64,000 nt of DNA from Murdochiella sp. Marseille-P8839 (GCA_019753405.1 JAIKLF010000002.1:143400-207399); one strand, 5' to 3'; positions 36,806 to 45,797 are shown, counted from the stretch's first letter. Program-made: numbers and translations. Notes: generated by a model not told the origin, from the sequence alone.

Positions 36806-38374
36806 ATGGGCAACGACTTTTCAACTTGGATTTTGACACAATTGCATGATCCGAAGCTCAGAGAAAAAGCGAAAGAGCGCATGGAAAAATCGTCTTTGTT
36901 GCCTTCTTCTTCGGACGAATCATTTTTGGCACTGCCTCCAGCGGAATTTTCGAGTGCGGTAAAATCCTCTCCGGTGCCTTCTTCTCCGGTGAAAAGGCGG
37001 TTTATTCAGGTGGCGAAACCGCATGAGGAAGGCTTCTGGAAGGCGCAGCTATTGCAGGGCGCACCGTATCGAGCGCCTTTTCCGGCTACCGCGCAGCTTC
37101 AACGGCAGGTGGATGACCTGTTTGAGCAGACGGCGGAGCAGGCCTATGTGCTTCGCTTAGCGCGAACGGATTACGATAACGAAAGCGATGCGCCACCGGC
37201 AGATAAGCTGCCTTCCTACTTGTTGGCCAAGCTTCACACGCTGACCGAAGGGCTTGTCTGTGATCACTATCGCGGAAGAAGAACAAACGGTCATTTCGAT
37301 GATACGTACCTTTCCTTTGCCCTCGGGCCGGAGGGAAAGAATGCGCTTGAAGCGTTCTTATCGCAGGCGATAAGCCAATTGCCGCCGGCAGATGAGGAAA
37401 CGCTGCGTTATTTCGGTTTTGATTCAAAGGGCAGGCCGATTCTCTGGTGGGATCCGGACGGCATCCTTCAGGATCATTACGAAGTTGACGAAAAAACGGT
37501 TCGCCGCTTGCAGGAACAGCCGGCACAATTGAGTAAGATGTGGACTTTGCCTCCCTTGGTGATGCGTGTCGTTTTTCTCTACGATGCCGTTATGGATGTG
37601 CTCGAAGAGGCCGGAAAAAAACAAGAGGTGCGTTGGAACAATCGCATGATGCGCGATTATCTTTTTGATACCGCTTGCGGAAGAGAAACCATCAATCCCT
37701 ACTACTACACCATCCTTACCAGCTTCTTGCGCCTAGCGGAGACGCGCGTTCGCGTTGAAATTGCGGGCATTGCGCCGATTCAAACGGAACGCGATCGCCG
37801 GGAAGTTTCCCGTCGATTGCCGAAGAGTATTGAAGACGAAGTCATGGAAGCGTTGGAAAAGACGCCTCTTCCGCCCATCACCGAAGAGGATGTCCGACTG
37901 CTTCCTGTGGGAGACAGACTTGCTGCACGCATACGTCCAAAATGGCTGTTTCTCCTTCCGGACGACGAAAAACGTCTGGCGGCTTTCGATGCGATGTGTG
38001 AGAAGGAAGTTATCTCGGTATTGAATCGACGCGAATTTCGGGAACAACTAAGTCCTACGTTGATGCGATTGCAACGATTTTTTGCACTACGAAGCAAAAA
38101 TCAAGACGCGATCACGCCCGAAGCGATACGTGCCGTGGTGCACCCCTCTTGGGAAGAAGAACTGCGCCAGGCGCTTTGCAACGTTTCGCCCAACAATCCG
38201 CACTGGGCAAGTGAACTGGAAAAACAACTTGATGATTGGCAAAGTCCGAAAGTACGCTCCCTTCGCCTGAACCGGACACGCATTCGCGAAGCGAAAAAGG
38301 AGTTAGCCAAAACGGTTGCGATGGTGGACCGCCTGTTGACCACTGAAACAAAGGAGGAAGTCGATGACGAATAA
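36806..38374 (+). CDS. Unassigned protein at the SngA position of a Shango-like locus
   Basis: A 522-residue soluble protein. I do not recognise a family from sequence alone. The first 65 residues are Ser/Pro-rich and probably flexible; the rest is mostly helical and charged, with blocks GFWKAQLLQGAPYRAPF, LWWDPDG, INPYYYTILTSFLRLAE and LRLNRTRIREAKKELAKT. It precedes and overlaps by 11 bases a BrxD-like ATPase gene, which is followed by a DEAD helicase. That order equals the Shango anti-phage system, where the first protein carries a TerB domain, so a diverged TerB-type protein is possible. GGAAGGAGA precedes the start. Confidence 0.55.
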   Translation: MGNDFSTWILTQLHDPKLREKAKERMEKSSLLPSSSDESFLALPPAEFSSAVKSSPVPSSPVKRRFIQVAKPHEEGFWKAQLLQGAPYRAPFPATAQLQRQVDDLFEQTAEQAYVLRLARTDYDNESDAPPADKLPSYLLAKLHTLTEGLVCDHYRGRRTNGHFDDTYLSFALGPEGKNALEAFLSQAISQLPPADEETLRYFGFDSKGRPILWWDPDGILQDHYEVDEKTVRRLQEQPAQLSKMWTLPPLVMRVVFLYDAVMDVLEEAGKKQEVRWNNRMMRDYLFDTACGRETINPYYYTILTSFLRLAETRVRVEIAGIAPIQTERDRREVSRRLPKSIEDEVMEALEKTPLPPITEEDVRLLPVGDRLAARIRPKWLFLLPDDEKRLAAFDAMCEKEVISVLNRREFREQLSPTLMRLQRFFALRSKNQDAITPEAIRAVVHPSWEEELRQALCNVSPNNPHWASELEKQLDDWQSPKVRSLRLNRTRIREAKKELAKTVAMVDRLLTTETKEEVDDE

Positions 38375-39656
38375 ACAAGCGCGTATCCTGGCGCGTGACG
38401 ATGCCCAACAGATACTGCAGGCTCTCGAAGGAGGCGTGGTGCCGCCCGTCGGCATCCAGCATCTGTTAGTCGGTCGTCATCAGGAAGTCGAAGAGGTAGT
38501 GTCCATCCTTTCTCGCCTTGGGGAGGGCACATCCGAATTTCGTTTATGGGTGGGGGACTTCGGCTCCGGAAAGAGCTTCATGCTTCGCACCATCGAACAG
38601 CTGGCCTTGCCCATGAACATGGTGACGGCGACGGTGGATTTGACGCCGACGCGCCGCTTTCATGCCACTGACGGAAAAGGCGTTGCCCTTTATCAGGAGA
38701 TTTTCAAACGTCTGCGAACGCAGGAATTTCCTTCCGGAAATGCGCTCGCCGCAATTCTGGACCGCTGGTATGCCGAAGAAGGAAAAAATCAGCCGCAAAT
38801 TGGCGCCTATCTTTTTGAACGACTCGCATCCTTTGCCGGTGGCGGTCTGCGCTTCGAATTGACACAAGTGCTGATGGTTTATATGGAAGCAATGGCCAAT
38901 GCGGATCCCATGAAAAAAGCCATGGCGCTTCGCTGGCTCAGCGGTCATATGCCCACGAAAACGGAAGCGAAACGGACGCTCGGCGTCGGGGAGATCATCA
39001 CCGACGACAACTGGACCGAGGCGCTGCTCAATTGGAGTGAATTGTTCCGACTGCTCGGCTATCGTGGCTTTGTCGTCAACTTTGATGAATGCGTGAATCT
39101 GTATAAACTGCCGCGCAGCATGACGCGCGAACAGAATTATGAACGCATTTTGAACCTCTATAACGAGACCAAGAGCGGCAATACGCCCGGTCTGTGGATC
39201 AATTTAGCGGCCACCCGAAAAACCGTCTTTGATGAACGACGGGGGATGTCGGGATACGGTGCGTTAAAAGGTCGCTTCGGGATTGAGCGGGCGGATTTAG
39301 GGGATCTGGTGGACACAACGGCCACGGTACAAATCTTAAAGCCACTCACGCCGGAGGAAATCTATACGTTGCTTGAAAAATTGCAGGCGATTTTTGACCT
39401 CTGTTACGACGTTGCCGAGATCGCCTTTACCGAGGAGCAGATTGCGCAATTTATGCAGGCGGAACTCAATCGTCCCGGTGCTGCAGAATTTCTTACGCCG
39501 CGTGCCGTCATCAAGGACTTTTTGCAGCTTCTCCAATGGGCAAGGCAAAACCCGTCCATTCCGGCGGAAGAACTGTTAACGCGTCGTTTCGGTTCGCTTG
39601 GTCGGGTGGAAAAAGATCCCGACGACCGGGATGATGCGGAGATTGAAATTCTGTAG
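38364..39656 (+). CDS. BrxD-like P-loop ATPase (SngB candidate)
   Basis: A 430-residue AAA+/ORC-like ATPase of the DUF2791/BrxD type. Features: VPPVGIQHLLVGRHQEVE near residue 25, Walker A WVGDFGSGKSFMLR near 64, TVDLTPTRRF, Walker B GFVVNFDECVNL near 233, and a sensor-like IEILKP/VQILKPLTPEEIY segment near 310. Such ATPases occur in type 2 BREX (BrxD) and as SngB in Shango, next to an Lhr-like helicase. Here no pglZ, pglX or brxC accompanies it. AAAGGAGG lies in the end of the preceding gene, with which it overlaps. A 74-bp gap separates it from the helicase. Confidence 0.75.
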   Translation: MTNKQARILARDDAQQILQALEGGVVPPVGIQHLLVGRHQEVEEVVSILSRLGEGTSEFRLWVGDFGSGKSFMLRTIEQLALPMNMVTATVDLTPTRRFHATDGKGVALYQEIFKRLRTQEFPSGNALAAILDRWYAEEGKNQPQIGAYLFERLASFAGGGLRFELTQVLMVYMEAMANADPMKKAMALRWLSGHMPTKTEAKRTLGVGEIITDDNWTEALLNWSELFRLLGYRGFVVNFDECVNLYKLPRSMTREQNYERILNLYNETKSGNTPGLWINLAATRKTVFDERRGMSGYGALKGRFGIERADLGDLVDTTATVQILKPLTPEEIYTLLEKLQAIFDLCYDVAEIAFTEEQIAQFMQAELNRPGAAEFLTPRAVIKDFLQLLQWARQNPSIPAEELLTRRFGSLGRVEKDPDDRDDAEIEIL

Positions 39657-39730
39657 TGTGACCAAGGCTCATTGTCGATTATATGGCCTATACAGAAAGC
39701 GGAAGGAACAGCAAACGAAAGGAGGGCGTC

Positions 39731-41908
39731 ATGTTTGCCTTTGGGCGTCTTTCGGAGCCAATTCGTCATTATATTTATGAGCAGGGCTGGCAGGCTCTTC
39801 GTCCGATTCAGGAAGCGGCCATCCGTGTTGCGACGGAAACGGAGGATAATTTCCTTCTCGCCGCACCGACAGCGGCCGGAAAGACGGAAGCCGCCTTTTT
39901 GCCGGCGATGTCTCTTGTGGAACCGTCCTCTTGGCAGGATGGCGTGCGCATTCTGTTGATTTCGCCGCTTGTTGCGCTCATCAATGACCAGACCAATCGA
40001 TTATGGTCGCTGTGTAAGGCACTTGGCGTTCCGGTTACCGCTTGGCACGGCGAGGCCAATACCGCGGCGAAGCGTCGCTGTCTGGCGCATCCGGCCGGTA
40101 TTGTCCTCATCACGCCGGAGTCCTTGGAAGCGATGTTTGATACGCATCCGGAGCGCATTTCCTTGCTGTTTTCTCATTTGGATTGGGTGCTGGTGGATGA
40201 ATGTCACAGTTTCCTTTCGGGGGCTCGCGGTGCGCAGCTGCGCTCGCTTCTGATGCGCCTCGAACGACGAAGCGGTGCGCATCCACGTTATGTCGGCATG
40301 AGTGCGACACTAGTAGAAGGCAATTACGACGATGCCAAGCGCTTTTTTCCTCCGGGCAGAGAAACCCGCTTGGTTCTGGATCATACGAAACGCACCATTG
40401 AAAGCTCGATTCATCTTTTTCCCGCAGAAAGGGAGGCCGAGGAGGACAACTCGGCACAATCGACTCTTTATGATGCCCTTTTTGCACAACTGAAAACGGA
40501 GAACCTGCTGATTTTTCCCAACTCCCGTCGCCGGGTGGAGGAAATTGCCCACGCGCTGCAGGAGCGCGTTGCGCACGAGCATCTTGTTGTACGCGTCATG
40601 GCGCATCATGCCTCCATGGAAAAAGCATTGCGTGAGGAAGCAGAGCAGTGGGCAAAGGGCGGATTTTCGCGCTTTGCGCTTTGCGCTACATCTACGCTGG
40701 AACTCGGCATTGACATCGGCGCGGTGGATGCAGTTTGCCAGGTGGATGCGCCTTTTTCGGCAACTTCGTTGGCACAGCGCCTGGGGCGAAGTGGCCGTGG
40801 AGAGACGATTGATCCGTATACGGGAAAAAGTATCCCGGAGCCTGCGCGCGTTCATCTCCTGACCACCGAGGATGAGGCACTGTTGCAGGCCGTCACGGCA
40901 CTGGTCATGGTGGAGGAAGGAACGCTGGAGCCGGTAGAACCTCTTACACATCCCTACGACGTCTTTGCACATCAGGTGCTGGCGATGGCTCTGGAAGGAA
41001 GCGAACTCTCTCTTTCAGATCTGTATGCACTTTCCGAATGGCCGGTTTTTACGTTTCTGACGAAAGCCGATATCGACGCTATCTTGGATCATCTTCTTGC
41101 GGAAGATTTTCTGGAACAAAGCGAAGGACAGGGAGAAGAAGTATTTTTGGGGCTTGCGGGCGAGCGTGTGGCCACGAGGCGCGATTTTTATGCGCAATTT
41201 CAAACGCCACAGGATTATACCGTGTTGGCGGGAAAGGAACGGGTCGGCTCGATTCCGCTGACGCCGCAGACGATCGAAGGGGCGCATGTTCTGCTTGCCG
41301 GGCGCGTCTGGAAAATCGAAACGGTGGATGAAAACGCGCGTAAGATTTTTGTGGTATCGGCAAAAAAAGGTCGTGCGCCTCTCTTCTCCGGCAGTGGCTA
41401 TGATGTTTCTTCTTTGCTGCGTCAACGGATGCTTGACGTACTCTACCATCCGCCGAAAGCGGTCGTTCATCATGCCGAGGCGATGGACGCTTTTCTGCGT
41501 TTGCGTTCCCGGTGGTCGTTTGCTCCTATGATACAATGGGACGAAAATGCCGCGTTTGAGCCGGCATTGACCCTTTTTCTGGGAACGCGTGCGGAGCGTA
41601 CGCTCTTTTTGCTGCTGCGTGCCCTTTGCGAGACGCCGCATCCGGAAATCTATTGGGACAGCCGCCACGGGCGTCTGTATGGCGAGGCGTTAAAAGGGGC
41701 GCTTCTGCGCCTGCGCCATGCCTATCGTGAAGAGGGCGATGCGCTGCTCAGCCGCCTGCCGGCCTATTTGCGGGCGGATCCCGCCATGCTTTCCCGGATG
41801 CTGGGCGAGGTAAAATATGCGTTTTTGTTGCCGGAAGATTATCGCATTCGCTATGTCTGCGAAAACCTGTGTCTTTCGCGCTTACATTTGATGATGAAGG
41901 AGTTGTAG
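39731..41908 (+). CDS. DEAD/DEAH-box helicase (SngC candidate)
   Basis: A 725-residue superfamily 2 helicase with an Lhr/BrxH-like core. Motifs: Q-like LRPIQEAAI, Walker A APTAAGKTEAAF near 45, ISPLVALINDQ, TPESLEAM, Walker B VLVDECHSF near 155, SAT motif GMSATLVEG, IFPNSRRRVEEIAHAL, TSTLELGIDIGAVD and the arginine-finger motif QRLGRSGR near 370. The last 300 residues form an unassigned accessory region. AAAGGAGGG before ATG 39731 sets the start. Its stop codon directly abuts the start of the next ABC ATPase gene (TAGATG), an unusually tight join between apparently unrelated genes. Confidence 0.85.
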   Translation: MFAFGRLSEPIRHYIYEQGWQALRPIQEAAIRVATETEDNFLLAAPTAAGKTEAAFLPAMSLVEPSSWQDGVRILLISPLVALINDQTNRLWSLCKALGVPVTAWHGEANTAAKRRCLAHPAGIVLITPESLEAMFDTHPERISLLFSHLDWVLVDECHSFLSGARGAQLRSLLMRLERRSGAHPRYVGMSATLVEGNYDDAKRFFPPGRETRLVLDHTKRTIESSIHLFPAEREAEEDNSAQSTLYDALFAQLKTENLLIFPNSRRRVEEIAHALQERVAHEHLVVRVMAHHASMEKALREEAEQWAKGGFSRFALCATSTLELGIDIGAVDAVCQVDAPFSATSLAQRLGRSGRGETIDPYTGKSIPEPARVHLLTTEDEALLQAVTALVMVEEGTLEPVEPLTHPYDVFAHQVLAMALEGSELSLSDLYALSEWPVFTFLTKADIDAILDHLLAEDFLEQSEGQGEEVFLGLAGERVATRRDFYAQFQTPQDYTVLAGKERVGSIPLTPQTIEGAHVLLAGRVWKIETVDENARKIFVVSAKKGRAPLFSGSGYDVSSLLRQRMLDVLYHPPKAVVHHAEAMDAFLRLRSRWSFAPMIQWDENAAFEPALTLFLGTRAERTLFLLLRALCETPHPEIYWDSRHGRLYGEALKGALLRLRHAYREEGDALLSRLPAYLRADPAMLSRMLGEVKYAFLLPEDYRIRYVCENLCLSRLHLMMKEL

Positions 41909-42619
41909 ATGCGTTTACATGTGGAAGAGTTGGAGAAGTCGTTCGGAGAAAAACACGTCTTGCGTGGTGCGAGCGGCGTCTTTGAACAAGGTACGGTTTA
42001 TGCACTTTTGGGTCGAAACGGCGCCGGTAAGACGACGCTTTTTTCGCTCATCGCCGGCGAACGTACGAAAGATGGCGGGCGCGTGATGCTGGAGGAAGAG
42101 GGCGAAATGCGGCCGCTGCTTCCGGAAGATGTCTTTTTCATGGTGTCCGAGCCGACGCTGCCGAATTTTCTTACGGGCCGGGAGATGGTGCAATTTTTTG
42201 TGGAAGCCAATCAGGAAAAAATCGGCCACGCGATCGATGTGGATGACTATTTTTCACAGATTGATTTTGCAGAGGATGACCGCGACCGCCTGATTCAAAG
42301 CTATTCCACGGGCATGAAAAACAAAATCCAGATGCTGATGTTCATGATTTTACGTCCCCAGGTGATTCTGATGGATGAACCGTTAACGTCCTTAGATGTG
42401 GTGGTACAGCATGAGATGAAGGAATGGATTCGCCGCATTCGTGGCGAGCACATTATCCTTTTCTCCACCCATATTCTGCAGCTTGCCAAAGATCTGTGTG
42501 ACAAAGTGGTGCTGTTGAAAAACGGCTCACTGCTGGCCGTAGACGAGGATTTGCAGGATGCGGACATGGAAAATCGTGTCATCCATCTGTTAACGGAAGA
42601 GGGAACTTATGAACAGTAA
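41909..42619 (+). CDS. ABC transporter ATPase
   Basis: A 236-residue ABC ATPase: Walker A LLGRNGAGKTTLFSLIAG near residue 34, signature SYSTGMKNKIQ (degenerate LSGGQ), Walker B VILMDEPLTSLDVV, and H-loop LFSTHILQLAKDL. This is the CcmA/BcrA-like exporter subgroup. It overlaps the following permease gene by 11 bases. It starts directly at the helicase stop codon, with AAGGAG in the helicase end, so it may be co-transcribed with the Shango-like genes. The cargo is unknown. Confidence 0.88.
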   Translation: MRLHVEELEKSFGEKHVLRGASGVFEQGTVYALLGRNGAGKTTLFSLIAGERTKDGGRVMLEEEGEMRPLLPEDVFFMVSEPTLPNFLTGREMVQFFVEANQEKIGHAIDVDDYFSQIDFAEDDRDRLIQSYSTGMKNKIQMLMFMILRPQVILMDEPLTSLDVVVQHEMKEWIRRIRGEHIILFSTHILQLAKDLCDKVVLLKNGSLLAVDEDLQDADMENRVIHLLTEEGTYEQ

Positions 42620-44453
42620 GCGTCTCTGGAAGGACATGCTTCTCGTCACCATGATCAGCTGGCACAGCTTCATCAACGGTTTTGTGTCGATGGTGCGTCG
42701 ATTGCCACTCATCGGACCTCTTTTGGGCGAGCACTATCGCTTTGCCGTATTCAAGAAGGTCAGTCGGGCACTCAGCCCGTTGGTGATGGTGATTGTGGAG
42801 CTGTTGAAAACAGCGGTCGTCTCCGCCCTATGTTTAGCGGTTTCCAATTTCTTTCTTTTGGTGATGCGGCGCTGGGTTTTAGGTCCTGCTCCGGACTTGT
42901 CACCTGCTGCCTATCTGGCGGAAACTGGGGGATTTGTTGTGGTTTACCTGTTCACCAGCTGGGGCACGTCTCGTGTGGTTTCCGAGGGCAATACGCTCTA
43001 TGGCTGGCAGCGCTATTTCCATCTTGATATGCATCGCAGCGTGGTGTTGCTGAGTATTGTTGACCCGCTCAAGCATTTTCTTTCCCGCTGTGTTATTTGG
43101 AGCGTGCTGTTTTCCGTGCTTTCTCCGGCCTGGTCGATTTTGGATACCGTCGGATGGAGCCTTGCCGTCCTTGTCCTGGAGTGGGCCTTTGCGAAGCATA
43201 ACTATGAGAAAAAGCTCAGAATTCATAAGACGGAAAGTGTAGGATGGCAATTCGCTTCTATGCTTATTCGACTGTTATTAACCACTCTGGTCGTCGCAAT
43301 GCTTTGTAAATGGAATGTCCTGCCGTCCTTTTTCGGCTGGGTGATCAGCGCCGCATTGGCCTATCCCTCATTTCTTTCCGTGCGCTATTTTTGGCAGGAA
43401 ACGGACTTTGCTCGTCTGATGGAAGTCAGCGGCGATATGCATTATTCTCTTGCCGACCTTCCCGAGGCGAATGGAAATGATGTTCGCATAAAAGACGAAG
43501 ATTTGAAAAATAGCGGTGCGCCGGATGCATCTATCGCGAAGGCTCCGTCTGTTACGCCGGGTGCGTCTGCTACGTCGGATGCATCTGTTACGTCGAGTGC
43601 GTCTGTCATGCCGGATGCGTCCGTCGCGCCGGGTGCGCCTGCCATGCCGGATGCGTCTATCGCGAAGACTTCGTCTGTTATGCCGGGTGCGTCTGTCATG
43701 TCCACTGCGTCTGCCACGACTTCTGTTCCATCCGCATCTTTCAAGGGAAAAACCGGCTATGCCTACCTCAACGCCTTGTTTTTTGCACGCCATAAACGCA
43801 TTATTGAACGGCCGGTCTGGATTCGTACAGGAATCGGCTTGGTCTTTGGCCTGGTTTTAACCTGCATCAGCATGTTTTTTGCCGGGAAAGTTCATCTCGG
43901 GGAGTCCCCGGCCTTTCTAGTGTACTACTTGCCGACATTCATGTATCTTCTCTGTTCCTATTCCCGACTAACCAAGGCGATGTATGTCAATTGCGATCAG
44001 AGCCTTTTGCATTACAGCTTTTATAAAGAGAAGAAGGCCTTGTTGGAGATGTTTCGTCTGCGCATGATAAGTCTCTGGAAGCTGATGGCTTTACCGACGT
44101 TGTTGGTGCTCGTCCTGGTTTTTGTTAATGGGCTGATTCTGAAATTTTCCACCAAGCTGCTTATTGCTGCACTTCTGTTAACGCTGGCAAATGGTGGGTT
44201 TTTCACTATTTCTCCGTTGTTTATTTACTACGTATTTCAGCCCTATGATTCGGCCGGTACGATTACCTCTTTTGCGCCTTCTTTTTTGAATGCGCTCGTG
44301 TACATGTTCTGTTTTTTCGGCGCTCCTCGCTTGGATGACGCGTTTTCGCCCATGACGTTCTCGCTCCTCTCCATCGGCTTTTTTGTACTCTTTTTGCCCT
44401 TCGCTCTCTTCCTGATCCGTATACGCGGCCCCAAGGTGATGCGCAAGGAGTAG
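42609..44453 (+). CDS. ABC exporter permease with repetitive insert
   Basis: A 614-residue membrane protein with about twelve hydrophobic segments in two blocks (about 50-260 and 410-605). Between the blocks, residues about 304-378 are a low-complexity insert of (P)DAS-V-type units (SDASVTSSASVMPDASVAPG), coded by 18-bp DNA repeats. The rest contains LWKDMLLVTMISWHSFING at the N-terminus and YGWQRYFHLDMHRSVVLLS near 135. The ATPase gene overlaps its start. Family beyond an ABC-2-like permease is not recognised. Confidence 0.7.
   Translation: MNSKRLWKDMLLVTMISWHSFINGFVSMVRRLPLIGPLLGEHYRFAVFKKVSRALSPLVMVIVELLKTAVVSALCLAVSNFFLLVMRRWVLGPAPDLSPAAYLAETGGFVVVYLFTSWGTSRVVSEGNTLYGWQRYFHLDMHRSVVLLSIVDPLKHFLSRCVIWSVLFSVLSPAWSILDTVGWSLAVLVLEWAFAKHNYEKKLRIHKTESVGWQFASMLIRLLLTTLVVAMLCKWNVLPSFFGWVISAALAYPSFLSVRYFWQETDFARLMEVSGDMHYSLADLPEANGNDVRIKDEDLKNSGAPDASIAKAPSVTPGASATSDASVTSSASVMPDASVAPGAPAMPDASIAKTSSVMPGASVMSTASATTSVPSASFKGKTGYAYLNALFFARHKRIIERPVWIRTGIGLVFGLVLTCISMFFAGKVHLGESPAFLVYYLPTFMYLLCSYSRLTKAMYVNCDQSLLHYSFYKEKKALLEMFRLRMISLWKLMALPTLLVLVLVFVNGLILKFSTKLLIAALLLTLANGGFFTISPLFIYYVFQPYDSAGTITSFAPSFLNALVYMFCFFGAPRLDDAFSPMTFSLLSIGFFVLFLPFALFLIRIRGPKVMRKE
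43519..43735. repeat. 18-bp coding minisatellite in the ABC permease gene
   Basis: Twelve or so degenerate units near GATGCGTCTGTCATGCCG keep frame and encode Asp/Gly/Ser-Ala-Ser-Val-Met/Ala-Pro. The word GCCGG(T)GATGCGTC is shared with the 21-bp intergenic repeat at 19591. Confidence 0.8.
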
Positions 44454-44568
44454 GAACGCCTCGGTCTCCTTTCAAGTGCTTCGGGGAATGCTAAGGTCTG
44501 CGCTACGGAAGGGGGGCATCGAGAAGGCTGAAAACGCAGGGTGTTCTACAGGACATCATTTGTTTGAA

Positions 44569-44605
44569 GGAAGGCGACGGCTTTTTCCGTCGCCTTCCTT
44601 TTTAT
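44569..44605 (+). terminator. ABC exporter operon terminator
   Basis: GGAAGGCGACGG (44569-44580) pairs with CCGTCGCCTTCC (44587-44598), loop CTTTTT, followed by five T. Confidence 0.88.
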
Positions 44606-44612
44606 TTCAAAA

Positions 44613-44734
44613 GGAGCGCCGCGGGACGGCTGTTGGCGGCGCAGTTTAAGGCGGAGCGCCGCTCGAACCGCCGTTGGCGGCGCGGTTGAAGGCGGAGCTC
44701 CGCTGGAGCTGCCGTTGGCGGTGCGATTTGAAGG
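44613..44734. repeat. 40-bp GC-rich hairpin module, three copies
   Basis: GGAGC(G/T)CCGC starts units at 44613, 44653 and 44694. Each contains CGTTGGCGG or TGTTGGCGG and ends near TTTGAAGGC. Arms GCGCCGC and GCGGCGC are complementary in the better copies. Confidence 0.8.
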
Positions 44735-44751
44735 CTCGAAAAATATATTTG

Positions 44752-45003
44752 ACCCTGGCTGGATAAGATATAGTGCCACAGCCAGGGCCAATTTTTGCGG
44801 GGAAACCCTGGCTGTGTGAAACAAAATGCCGTAGCCGGGGCTGATTTTTTCTGCCGAGCCCTGGCTGTGTGAAATAAAACGCTGTAGCCAGGGCTAATTT
44901 TCTCAGTATAACCCTGGCTGGCAGAAAAAAAGTTTATCAGCCGGGGTTAATTTTCCTACTTGCGGCCCTGGCTACGGATAATAGCGTGCACCAGCCAGGG
45001 TCA
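44752..45003. repeat. Tandem hairpin array, CCCTGGCT family, five 53-bp units
   Basis: Units start at 44752, 44805, 44858, 44911 and 44964, exactly 53 bp apart, with arms ACCCTGGCTG and AGCCAGGG (diverged to AGCCGGGG in two). It is the same family as 21441-21925, 23 kb away, and also follows a 40-bp module. Confidence 0.9.
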
Positions 45004-45049
45004 GGCACTGGCGTTCGATCCTCGATGCCTTCTTCAGCCAGAATTGACA

Positions 45050-45130
45050 AAAGCGGAGCGCCGCTGGAACTGCCGTTGGCGGTGCGATTTGAAGGCAGAG
45101 CGCCGCTCGAACCACTAATGGCGGCGCGTC
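45050..45130. repeat. 40-bp GC-rich hairpin module, two copies
   Basis: GGAGCGCCGCTGGAACTG near 45055 and AGAGCGCCGCTCGAACCA near 45097. The second copy begins the composite block 45097-45193. Confidence 0.75.
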
Positions 45131-45193
45131 TGAAAGTGGTACCGCCTTCGGTGGCGTTTTCAAACCGCCGGCCGGAGGCCGGCTCCGTATTTT
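45097..45193. repeat. Composite ~97-bp block, copy 1
   Basis: The block joins a 40-bp module, a CGCCTTCGG(T/C)(G/T)GCG hairpin and a CCGGCCGGAGGCCGG palindrome. It recurs in direct orientation at 45473-45569, so the two copies bracket the GTAGAG array. Confidence 0.8.
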
Positions 45194-45420
45194 GTAGAGC
45201 GGAATCATCGAAAAGGCGAAACCACTCTACAGCGATTCGTCATCCTGTAGAGTGGAATGGCCGAAAAACGCAAAACCACTCTACACTGATTTGTCATCCT
45301 GTAGAGCGGAATCATCGAAAAAGGCGAAACCACTCTACAGCGATTCGTCATCCTGTAGAGTGGAATGGCCGAAAAAGGCGAAACCACTCTACCCCTGCTC
45401 GTAATCCTGTAGAGTGGTTT
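45194..45420. repeat. Tandem hairpin array, GTAGAGTGG family, 53-54 bp units
   Basis: GTAGAG(T/C)GG begins units at 45194, 45247, 45301, 45355 and 45409 (last partial). The inverted arm CCACTCTAC closes each unit after a loop holding CGAAAAAGGCGAAA. Two loop types alternate (AATGGC and AATCATCG). Sequence differs from the CCCTGGCT family but the period is the same. Confidence 0.9.
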
Positions 45421-45472
45421 CGCGATGATTGAAAAACAAACACGATTTTCCAGACACGCGACGAAATAAGGC

Positions 45473-45569
45473 GGAGCGCCGCTCGAACCACTAATGGCGG
45501 CGCGTCTGAAAATGGAGACGCCTTCGGCTGCGTTTTGAAACCGCCGGCCGGAGGCCGGCTCCTTATTTT
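45473..45569. repeat. Composite ~97-bp block, copy 2
   Basis: Nearly the same as 45097-45193, with scattered substitutions between the module and the CCGGCCGGAGGCCGG palindrome. Confidence 0.8.
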
Positions 45570-45721
45570 TACCTGTGCACGCGTGTCATGCTTCGCGTTT
45601 TGTGTTATGTTGAAAGAAGAAAGAGAACAGTATTCCGAAAGTTGAACTCGCACTGCAACGGCATTAATTTCTCTTCAGAACGCCAAAGACATGAGCCTTC
45701 TGATGTCGCTGGAAAGCCGAT

Positions 45722-45772
45722 GCCGGCAGAACGTCAAGGCCGGTAGAACGTCAAGGCCGGTAGAACGTCAAG
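45722..45772. repeat. Three 17-bp tandem repeats before the ASCH gene
   Basis: GCCGG(C/T)AGAACGTCAAG at 45722, 45739 and 45756, with a fourth start (GCCGGCT) at 45773. The last two full units are identical. Confidence 0.9.
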
Positions 45773-45797
45773 GCCGGCTCATGGAAAGGAGCAGGAA

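Noticed and set aside
38364-41908. BREX remnant
   Set aside because: The ATPase and helicase resemble BrxD and BrxH, but pglZ, pglX, brxC and brxA are all absent and the upstream gene fits the Shango order better.
44454-44568. Possible small structured RNA (SRP, 6S or tmRNA) before the terminator
   Set aside because: No diagnostic SRP GGAAGCA-type hairpin, tRNA-like end or other consensus could be matched.
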